Shown here piece by piece: positions 55,604 to 64,000 of a DNA stretch of 64,000 bases (positions are counted from its first letter, which is position 1; every line of letters starts with the position of its first letter). The position numbers were made by a program, and so were the translations under genes. Source of the stretch: Toxoplasma gondii ME49 (Eukaryota; Apicomplexa; Conoidasida; Eucoccidiorida; Sarcocystidae); contig NC_031468.1 of assembly GCF_000006565.2 (NCBI RefSeq), positions 930,001 through 994,000 of the forward strand. The letters are read 5' to 3'. The notes beneath the pieces are model-generated. The model was not told the origin of the DNA. It did no database searches and saw nothing but the letters and a program-made list of their open reading frames with translations.

Positions 55604-56129
55604 CTGCAGTCATTTTATTTAGACGCGTCGTCACCTTTCCGCTCAACAAATCAGGTGTCTAGGTTCCCGGTTTCTCGAAGAATGCAGACAGGAGATTTCA
55701 TGTCTCATAGCATAAGAGCGGTTTGCCTTATTTGTGTCTTCACTGAGTCGAGAATCAAGGGGAACAAGGCGAGACACGGCAGGGGACCTCCGGCTCCTCT
55801 TCTCAGTTTGCCGTTTCACGCCCTTCTCGTACTCGAGAGCTCAGGTAGAACAGCCGTCACATTGATGAGAGTCGGAGACTTTCAGAACGCAAAAAATCTG
55901 TAGACAGACCGGGAACCGTTCCGGGACCCCTCGCTGTTTCTCACTCAGGCACGCTTAGAAAATGCCCGAAAGCCGCTGGTTGCCTCCCTCACACTTCGCC
56001 TTGCTCGAAGCTTACGCAGGCGCCTCTCACACTCTTCTAGACGTCTGACTGTAGGCAGGGTTCGATACGAAAATGTTTCTGTGCGCATACAAATCAATGT
56101 ACATGAATATATATGCATGTATATATATG

Positions 56130-56165
<36 letters not shown>

Positions 56166-57015
56166 TGTGTATGTGTATGAGTGGCTCTCTGCGTACTGCG
56201 GTGTCGATGTCCGGCACTTCGTTTCGAGCAGAATCGAGCAGCTGGATTAAGAACGCGGGGAGAGGGTTTGCTCCCCACCTACCGCTCAAGATTGTGCAAG
56301 TATGTGCAACAGACACCAATTCATTGAAGCGAATCTCTATAGCTCACACGAGTTAGTAGAAGGGATCTGTAGGAGCCAGTGACGGCGGAAGCTGTTTTGT
56401 AGGCAGACGGCCCTCAGAGGTTTTTGGCTACTCGCTTCGCCGATTTTTCGTGCAAACATCCAATGGAGAACTGCTTGTTGAGAAAAACGAGACTTTTCGG
56501 CTCGGCGCGTCTTTTAGACCTTGCGCACGGACCCTTCACCGAGAACTGCAGGAGGAAGGCAGCCCGGCAGAGGTGAGCTCTTTGTTTTCATGAATCAGAG
56601 AGGCAGAAACTGACACAGGGGAGGCAGAGAACAAGAGAGGTGGGGGCACAGGCCCGGGGTTGTTACTGGTTCCACGCAAAGCGCCCAGAACAGAAAACCA
56701 AGAGGCTGGAAAAGTAAAGCGATAGCAAAAGAAAACTTCGAAGTAGAAAAAGAACCCCTCCCAGGAAATGTGTAGACTTCAGTTACAGACGTAGAAGGCG
56801 TTCGTACAGTTTCAGCAGCTACTTGCGAGCCTGATGTCTCGCCTCCTATTCTGTGTCCACTCTCTGTACCCCTGCGTACTTTTTCCTCGTATCCCTCTGC
56901 ATGCACATTTGCTTGGGGCGTTTGTGGCACTGCCACAACCTCAGGATTCCTCGTGTCCCAGATTTGCCTCGATGCGTTTCTTCACAAACTCTCGCGCGAC
57001 CTTCTCTGCGTCCGT
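55604..57015. other. Convergent intergenic region
   Basis: The EF-Ts gene ends at 55603 and the minus-strand gene appears to end at 57016, so two 3' UTRs are expected. A TA microsatellite lies near 56134. Just outside the chosen stop, the minus strand at 56999-56941 encodes AREFVKKRIEANLGHEES then a stop in another frame, which could be an alternative terminal exon of that gene. Confidence 0.45.
56106..56178. repeat. TA-rich microsatellite
   Basis: It includes an uninterrupted TA run at 56134-56160, flanked by TATG/TGTA variants. It lies in the convergent intergenic region. Confidence 0.9.
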
Positions 57016-60000
57016 TCATCCCAGAGAAGACGAGACACATTCTCCAATCAGAGTGGTGGAGTTCCGTTTTGACCCCCGGTCGAGCATGAAGAGATTTCTG
57101 CGGATCTGCGTCGTCAGATCCGGAAATCCATTGCGAACATGTCGCGAATTCGCAGAAGGAAGAAGGGCAGGAGAGCTGCACGGCAGGAAATGGCATCAAT
57201 CTCCACAGACACCCGCATGTGCCTCCCGCCACGCACCCCATTCCTACCTAATTTTTACGCAAACGCATATGGGCAACTTAATTTGGTGTTTTTGCAAGCA
57301 CGCACAGGAAACAATACTTTTCATGGTTCTAGAACAAGGGTACCACAGCATACAGCCAGGGGGATCGCAGTTTTTACACACAATACAATTTTCGGAGGCA
57401 CATTTTCCACGGGCGCGCAGTTCTCCCTTCTTTGAAACTCGCTTCCCTTCTCGCAAGAACTTCGTTCAATTTTTACAAGAAAGGCACCAAGTTGCTTTTG
57501 TGTCCGTAATCTTTCCACCGAAGAACGCAAACGCAGACATGCTGGTACAGTTTTCAACAAATCATGAGTTTCGCGTCGTTTTTAGAATGTCTCTCCAAAC
57601 ACTATCAAAGCTTACCATATTTATGCGTGCGGAAGACCGCTGCTGCAAGAAGCCCGTTAAATGTCACCAAGCCAAGGCTCTGCTTTATCTGCCGGCGGCA
57701 AAAAAACGAAACCAGGCATAAATAAGAAGACACGCAACAGAAAAACGAGCCGGAACAAGGAACGCACCTTTCGAAAGCGAAACGAGAGTGGAGACAGCAG
57801 AAGAGACTCAGCAAGGATGAGGTCGTTCTGTGACTCAAAGAAGAAACGAATGGAAGGAGGTAAAAAAGAACGCAGCACACCGTGCCACCAAATAGATACG
57901 CAGAAGAATCCACTCTAGAAAGACAACACCCGTCCAATTACAGCGCCTGACCTAAGTTGGACTCCGTGTAGAAACCTACGTATATAAATATGTATATAAA
58001 TATATATACGTATAAATATTTATAGGCGTAGAGTACATAAATTTGTGTATGGTTTGTGTTTAGGTGTACCTGCATGGATGTGTGCCTGCAGAGGCAAACA
58101 GGAATCGATCCTCAGCACTCAATGTATATATGTTTGTGAAGACGAGCACGTTGCGGCGTACCATATCGGAATCGGTTGCTTCATAGTACGCTGGAGAGTG
58201 GATGAAGTTCGTTTCCAGATGGTAGGCCGCCTCGAGTATCGCAAGACCTCGAAGTGCTCTAATGCCGGTGAGGGCAATCTGGATGAGAGAAAGACGCAGA
58301 AAGTGCAAAAACAGAGCACAGCAGCGCGTACCACGCCACATACAGTCTACCACCTTCCCGCGAGCTGAAGAAAACAAACTGAGACATAGAAATTCACTGA
58401 TGTTCCGCCCAGGCCTCCGTCTCGGAGTTGCTCACCAGAAGGTGTCGAAAAAAAGCTTGAAGCCGCTAGGGCTTCACATCCTTACACACCAGCGTTTTCC
58501 TTCTCCCCTGAGTTCTTTGTTTCCACTTCACCGGAGTTTTAACGGCCTCATTCGCCTCCCAGCAGCACCCTTTCGCCTCCGGATGCTTCGCCTTTCCTTA
58601 TCTTTTTTCCTCACCTTCCCAACCTCGCCAAAGAGGCTTTCGCCGCCGCTTTTGCGGCTGAAGACGCCCAGAAACACAACGGAAAGGACGCACAAGAGGT
58701 CAGTTTCCAGTTCTCTCAGGAGAAGTTTCATGCGCCAGGGAGGAGAGCGACGAGGAGATGGCAACGAAGTGTCGCAGAGAAGAAGAGCAGCTGAAAGCGG
58801 GGAAACATCTTGGGCGCCGTAGTCGCCTGAAGCGTCCTTCTCTCCAGCCTGCTTCCTGGATTCTCTCCCTCTCAGTTTGCTCCAGAAAGACGACGCTGAA
58901 GAAGACAACGAGACGCTGTTCTCCCTCAATTCATCGGAAGCGTGGCGCTCCGAAATTCTCGCCTCGTCGCGAGCCTCGACAAAGGAGCGGAGGAGCTTCA
59001 CAGCTCTGCGCAGTGCATGCTCAGGCTCGCCCGCTCGAATTCGCTGGCCTACAGGCTGATCAAGAGACAAAGCAGAGGAGCAAGAAGGCGGATAACAGGT
59101 GTGAAAAACCTCCCGCAGTATGACCTTCTCAGGTTTGCAAGCGGGACTTCCTGCGGACCCAAAATCACGCGGGGGACGGCGAGATGGTACACGTTTGAAA
59201 CGCCCTTTCCAGAGGCGAGTGACGCGCGTTGACGTCTGGTCTCGCTATCTCGCTCCATCTGTACGCGACTTGTTGCTGTGTTGCAGAGGTATCGCGAATC
59301 TTCCCCGTATTCATCAACGCGGGTGGTTGAGCTAAGACGAGACACGAAGATACGAGACGCGAGCCTCGAGAACCCCCACCCCCAAGAGGCGAGACTGCTG
59401 CAGTGGCCTCAGCTCACCCAGAGCTGAAGAAAAATGGAGTCAGGCGTGGTGTAGGGGCCGGGATGGAGAAGCAAGTCCAGGACGAGGCGGGGGGTGTCTT
59501 GAGTACCCTTTTTCTCTTCCTGAGTCTCCACGTCAGATGCATCTGACGGAGCAGACGAGCTCGATGCATGCTCTGGCGACGATTCGTTCTTCGCTGAGGC
59601 CCGTTCAGCCAAGTCTGCTGAAGAACCGTGGTCGGAAGAAAGCACTTTCTCCGGAACTGACAGTTCGTCCTTCTCTGTTTGGTGGCCGCTGTCGCTCTCG
59701 ACTGACCGAGCTTGCAGCTGTGGCGCTTCTCGGTCGTACACAGTCAAAGCGTTGGATGTATTCTGAAGAAGTGGAGAGCCACAAAAAGGCAGAAACCTTC
59801 AAGCAATCTCTGTAGACAGTCCACTGAATCGTTCCGACGGACACACGCGTGACCAGGTCTCGCAGACAGAAGCTCTTCATGTGCAATTCGTTCTCTCGAG
59901 CGACAAAAAAAAGTCAGATCGCCATGGAGAGAAAGAAGAGTTCGGCACAGCAACCACGGTTCCAGAGGAGAGGCGACTGAGAGGTGGGCGTGAAGGAAGC

Positions 60001-63000
60001 ACATGCTGAGACGGGCAGGTCGCCTTTGCGTCATACACAAAGTCTCTTCCCTTTACAGGTGTCTCGTCTTGTCCCATTTCTGTCTTCTTCTCGATCTTCT
60101 GCAGGCTTCTTCAACCCCCATGGATCCCCGAGTGCCCATCACAAATCGTTGCCTGCGTCAAAACGCGAGAAGAGGATTGTTTTTAACAAAGAAAAAAAGC
60201 TGTGTTTAGCTGGAAAGGTATCGCAAAAAATAGGGGGTAGAGCGTCTCCCATGTACTGCTTCGGGTGCGTGCGAGTCGGCGCGCATGCAGGAGGTGGATA
60301 TCTTGCTCGCTTTTTTCTTTCTCACTTCCAGAAGCTTGAGAAGAATTCGCCCACGCAGCTCCTCGAAACTCGGTTCATGAGCCCACAGAGATGCATTTGC
60401 ATTCACGAGGCGAAGGAGAAGGTCGTACGGGACTTCTCTGTCCTGAAGGAGACACCAGTAGAGGATGGGGAAACGGGCACTCTGGAGCTGCCAAAGAAGA
60501 GGCGGAAAAGCTGGTGGCTCTGGACGAAGAGAGAGTTTCCTCCAACTCGACGCACACCGCGAGAGAGGACAAGGAAAGGAAACTAGAGGACAGAATTACA
60601 CGCAGAAAGGGAGTCGAACGTCTGTTTCGGCCGACGCGGTAGAGACAAAAACGCATCCTGAAGGTGTAAAAGTTTGCATGCTTGGCGCGTTGGCCCTTGG
60701 GCGCATCCGCACGGAATTAAATAGTCTCTAAGTCTCTTTTATCGAGAAGCGGAAGAGACAGAAGAAACGGAACGCACCTCTGGAGGCGTGTGACGCAGAA
60801 TGGTACAGAGACAGCTTAGTTCCAGGAGCCACTCCGTCGACTGTTTGACGATGCCCTCCGGTAGATTTTCGCCCACGAAAACCGACAGAACGATTTCCAG
60901 AGGTGTCTTGTCTCTTTGTTGCTTCAACTCGGTTCCTGTGTCCTGTGTCTTCTTCCCTCGGTGCCCTTCTGTCTCGTCGTCTGTCTCCCCTGGGGGCGAA
61001 TGAGGACTGGCGGGAGGGCAGGAAGAGGGAGAAGAGAAACGAGAACCGATTTTCGTCGAGCAGAGGTGCCTCGCAATCGAGGGATACTGAAGCATCGTTT
61101 GAAGTGCTGAGAGGCAGATCGGACAAGAAACTCGCCTGAGACAGAGTGAAGACTGCTCTGGTGTGTGTGCAGGTCTCGTTTCTCATGGTGTTCTCTGAGA
61201 GAACTGAGGAGCCACGTCAGAAGAAAGAGTTCTTGCTGGTCGCCAACGGCCGTTTGCAGAGACAAGGCAAGGGACTGTGCCCTCGCCAGGATGGAAGAAC
61301 GAGGCAGGACACCAAAACAGCACTGGACTCAGAGGCAAAAACGCCCAGAAAGGGAAACAGAGACTCGCGAGGTTGTCTCGATCCTTCGCTTCTCGCTCAC
61401 CTGCAAGAGCGGAGCCTTTCGCTTCACGAGCCAGAAGCGGGTCTTGTAGTTCGCTCAACGCTCTCTTGCAAACTCCGCGGCTCTCGACGTGCTTCGCCAG
61501 GAACGGCCCCAAGTGCGACAGCAGATCCGAAGCGTACAGCTGACACAAAAAAAGAAAAAACGGAGACTCCGTATACTTGTCCCTGCTGTAGAAGCGAGAA
61601 GACATGAAAAAAGACTTGTCACGAACGAAACACCCAAACAACTATTTTCTGTCTTTCAGTGGGGATGTAGCTTCTGTCATGCCTGGCCATCTACGTCTCT
61701 ACACCTGCATGGTGGGCAGAACCGTTTGAATGTAGGAAGAAGCATCCAAGGTCTAGTTTGTTAGCAGAGCGCATTTAAGATGACGAATCGTGTACACCCT
61801 CGTTTCGTGGAGGTCTTGAGCAGAGTGAACTTCTCTCTCATGCCCGGATATCTCCCTTGCTCCCCAGTGAGCTTCTCGTCTTGACGACTTTGAGTGGCGC
61901 TGCGAATCCCCGCTTCCTCGCTCTGAACGGTGGGCCGGAGGCTTCAATTCGGTGCTGGCTTCTCTGTGTGTTTGCCGATTCTCCTTACAGGGACGAGACT
62001 CAAAGAAAATGGCTTTGGAGACGGGGAATGGAGGGCCTTCTTCCCGTCTTCCCCTCGGGTGAGGGCAAGACGCCCAGTGCGCTCTTCTTCTCTCTTCAGA
62101 GGTCGCCAGAGACTCTTCCAGAGAAACGCGTAGACGAGCAACGAGGCGAGTGGCGCCAGGAGGAGAAACGGGACCAAGGGGATCCCCGTGTCCCACCCTC
62201 CTGTCCAGATGTACGCAGGCGCATGCAGAAAGAGATTTGCGCGGGTCGTCGCGTTATCAAGAAAGATGTTATGGTAGCTCAGATCCAAGAAGGGCAGCGC
62301 AGTCTTTTAGGAAGCAGAAAGAAACGAGAGCAGACATGCCAGAGGCACTTAAGTTCCTGTAAAGGAACTGGGGTTCCAGTCTCAGTCGTCTCCACGAAGG
62401 AGACGCGGAGCACTGCCTGTCTAGACGTGGATGGCGCCGAAGGCACCGGCGCGTACAGAATGAGACGACAGGTAAGCAAAGAGATACATGTGAGTATCTA
62501 CATGTAGACACACTGGCACATAAACAGACTGGCTGCAGCACAGACACTGGGCGTGAGGAAGGACCACGAATTCATGAGTGCAAACACTACACAAATGGGT
62601 GAATGAATGGACATGTGCGTCGTGCTCAGAAAGACAGACGATGAGCGGCCAACCGGATATCGGGGCGGTGGTTCTCGGTGATGTATTGAGTTGGAGAAAC
62701 CTGCAGTTTCCACCGATAGAAAGCCTTGTATCGTGGCAGTTTCATGAGTCATGCCGGAAACGCACAGCACTAAGACACATTACGTTTCCAAGGGAAAAAG
62801 TCGACCAAGGTGTCGTCCACCAGAACCAAGCAGACGGCTAGTTTCCCCCCCTTTCGCTCCCAACCGGGTCCTTTCTTACCAGGTTGAATGGCTGCTTGGA
62901 ACCTGGAGAGGACAGCGTTGGCGTCGCTTCTTGTATGTATGCTTTGGACGCCGAGTACAGAAGCGGAGGAATTCATTTTTTGTGTTTCTCGAGAACGGAA

Positions 63001-63849
63001 GCTCTCGAAAGTGGACAGGAGTTCGTCGAAGAGGCCGGGCCGTTTCTCGCGGCCCGCCTGCTCACGTTTTGGGCTGGTCTTCTCGCTTCGCTCTTTCCTC
63101 GGTGTCGAGAGCGCGAGCGGATTCGTTTTTGAGGAAGACCGAGCAAAGTGTTTGCTTCGAGTAGACCCGAGAGGCCCTGTAAAAACGTCACTCCCTCTGA
63201 CCCAGCTCGCGCCGCTGTCCAGCACGACGAAGCAAGACGAGTTGGGTCCTTTGCCTCGAGAGACGCCAGGAGACACTGGCGCCTTGAACGCTCCGAAGAG
63301 CCGGCTGTCTCCGCGTTGGAAGCGCGCTGACCTCCCGCCTTCGTCAGAGACCGACGCAGAGGCCGGAGATGGGCGTGACGGAAGGCGGCCACACAGAAGT
63401 CGTCTGGAGGAGATTCCCCGCGGTTCCTCGAGACTGGGGAACGTCCCGCGAAGCAACGGTGGAGAAGTTTCAGCTGAACTCTCGCCGGGTGTTGTCTGAG
63501 GGAAACGAGCCCCGACACACCCTCGCCTTCTTCCTTCAGCAGTGCCTCGCGAAAGGCGAGAGAGGCTCCGCTGAGTTATGTCGAGAGGCGCCTCTCTGTG
63601 GGTTGGAGCGGCCGTCAAGAAAGGAGCTCCGACTGCTAGCTCTGACAGGCAGAAAGGGGAAGCTTGTTTACAAAGCGAGACAGAGAGAAACCGCAGAGAT
63701 CGCGTGCTGCCACGGCCTGTCGATCCCATTGTCAGTTGTCTCGGCAAGGAGGCTTGCGATCGAGAGGCGGCCGAAACGGAGTTAAAAGATGCGTGCGACC
63801 GAAGGGGAGAAACCCGCGGCTGCCACGCAATCTCTGCTGTCTTCAACAT
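57016..63849 (-). CDS. Unnamed multi-exon protein with organelle-type leader and helical exons (partial model)
   Basis: Exon 1 (63849-62880) starts at the first ATG. Its leader MLKTAEIAWQPRVSPLRS is basic and Ser/Ala-rich, like a mitochondrial targeting peptide. A phase-coherent chain then covers 62303-61989, 61539-61401, 61327-61216, 61135-60778 and 60442-60326, with 59762-59418 also in phase. Segments are helical (LYASDLLSHLGPFLAKHV, YDLLLRLVNANASLWAHE), as in organellar helical-repeat proteins. The 62303-61989 exon contains a membrane-like stretch (IPLVPFLLLAPLASLLVYAF). Candidate 3' exons are 58278-58190 (ALTGIRALRGLAILEAAYH) and 57175-57016, which match in phase. The exon between 62880 and 62303, and those around 59.9 and 59.3-58.5 kb, are unresolved, so length and stop are uncertain. 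I do not recognise the family. More than one gene could be present. Confidence 0.45.
57979..58025. repeat. TA-rich low-complexity tract
   Basis: TATATAAATA-type sequence of about 47 bp in what is probably an intron of the minus-strand gene. Confidence 0.8.
60326..60442 (-). other. 39-codon helical exon of the unnamed gene
   Basis: 117 nt, phase 0 at both ends, between GGTGTCTCCTTCAG and a GGAA/GTGAGA donor. It encodes DREVPYDLLLRLVNANASLW and then EELRGRILLKLLE, close to the 35-39 residue size of helical-repeat units. It is preceded by a 335-bp intron that also fits in phase. Confidence 0.5.
60778..61539 (-). other. Three phase-matched exons separated by 73- and 80-bp introns
   Basis: Exons 61539-61401, 61327-61216 and 61135-60778 have phases 0-1, 1-2 and 2-0. 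The first donor is GCAG/GTGAGC and the last is CCAGAG/GTGCGT; the middle donor (GTGGCT) is weak. Helical sequences include LYASDLLSHLGPFLAK, QELFLLT and LEIVLSVFVGENLPEGIV. Confidence 0.45.
61989..62303 (-). other. Candidate internal exon with a membrane-like segment
   Basis: 315 nt (105 codons), phase 0 at both ends, after a strong acceptor TTTCTTTCTGCTTCCTAAAAG and before a CCT/GTAAGG donor. It encodes HAPAYIWTGGWDTGIPL followed by about 20 hydrophobic residues and a charged tail (KREEERTG). Its join to the first exon does not match in phase, so an unseen exon lies between, or this belongs to a separate gene. Confidence 0.45.
62880..63849 (-). other. First coding exon of the unnamed minus-strand gene
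   Basis: 970 nt from ATG 63849-63847 to a CCTG/GTAAGA donor, ending in phase 1. The exon encodes 323 residues: a targeting-like leader, a Ser/Arg/Pro-rich middle, and a more folded end (PGLFDELLSTFESFRS, NAVLSRFQAAIQP). The frame opens further upstream only from GTG codons. Confidence 0.6.
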
Positions 63850-64000
63850 GGTGCCTGCCAATCTGCCGGCTTTACCGCGGCTACCAAGAGAGTTCACCAC
63901 TCTTTCAGGATTGGAAGTGGAGAAAGCGAGAGCGGGGGAAGAAATCTCGGTTTTCCTTTGAAAAAGGGATGAACCGATACGAACGGGAAAAAGGGATATC
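63850..64000. other. Upstream flank of the unnamed minus-strand gene
   Basis: Short remaining sequence that should be the 5' leader or promoter of the minus-strand gene beginning at 63849. Its minus-strand frame stays open upstream without an ATG. Nothing else is visible before the window ends. Confidence 0.35.

Noticed and set aside
56834..57721. Plus-strand ATG frame of 295 codons
   Set aside because: It has no domain and overlaps minus-strand exons with plausible splice sites and helical content. Possible, but weaker than the antisense reading.
59763..59796. A 34-nt intron between two phase-0 exons (59892-59797 and 59762-59418)
   Set aside because: The phases fit, but 34 nt is implausibly short for coccidian splicing. 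An alternative donor about 84 nt before the acceptor (GTGTCC) is more likely. The exact boundary is left open.
59605..59886. Read-through minus-strand frame across 59763-59796
   Set aside because: Its downstream sequence is Arg/Pro/Ser shadow-like and stops, whereas the shifted frame is acidic and protein-like and ends at a GG/GTGAGC donor.

Overview
The window looks like nuclear DNA of a coccidian apicomplexan, most likely Toxoplasma gondii or a close relative (Neospora, Hammondia). The reasons are long open exons rich in Ser/Pro/Arg/Glu tracts, introns of a few hundred bases with GTGAG/GTAAG donors and pyrimidine-CAG acceptors, TA and AC microsatellites between genes, and the kinds of protein encoded. 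The species is inferred from these features, not from a database search. Genes must begin with ATG here, so several long open frames that begin only at TTG or GTG were shortened, extended through splicing, or rejected.

Layout from left to right. Positions 1-2690 show no supportable gene. At 2691-3497 (+) is a small single-exon gene for a predicted secretory-pathway protein with a signal peptide, a tandem internal duplication and two C-terminal hydrophobic segments. Positions 3498-6659 look non-coding. At 6660-7940 (+) is a Spp2/GPKOW-type G-patch splicing factor. A convergent intergenic stretch with an AC microsatellite follows.

Positions 10218-49022 (-) are filled by one gene for a giant HECT-type E3 ubiquitin ligase. 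I reconstruct five coding exons whose phases agree exactly and total 36,900 nt (12,299 residues). One exon is 33,434 nt long. The C-terminus has the catalytic HECT cysteine and the ending typical of large HERC/HECTD4-like ligases. Upstream lie beta-sandwich (SPRY/concanavalin-like) segments, ankyrin repeats and helical blocks separated by low-complexity spacers. The HECT N-lobe itself carries an insertion of about 640 residues. The 5' end probably has a spliced leader region (acceptor at 49070, candidate upstream exon 52443-52521 with a short upstream ORF).

Divergent from it, at 53668-55603 (+), is a two-exon organellar elongation factor Ts. The right end, about 57016-63849 (-), holds a multi-exon gene with an organelle-targeting-like N-terminus and helix-rich exons, some split by introns of only 70-80 bases. 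I cannot name it, and its exon chain is only partly resolved. No tRNA, rRNA, transposon or CRISPR-like structure was recognised.

The genes do not form an operon or an obvious pathway. They are independent nuclear genes for secretion, splicing, ubiquitin transfer and organelle translation, plus one of unknown role.
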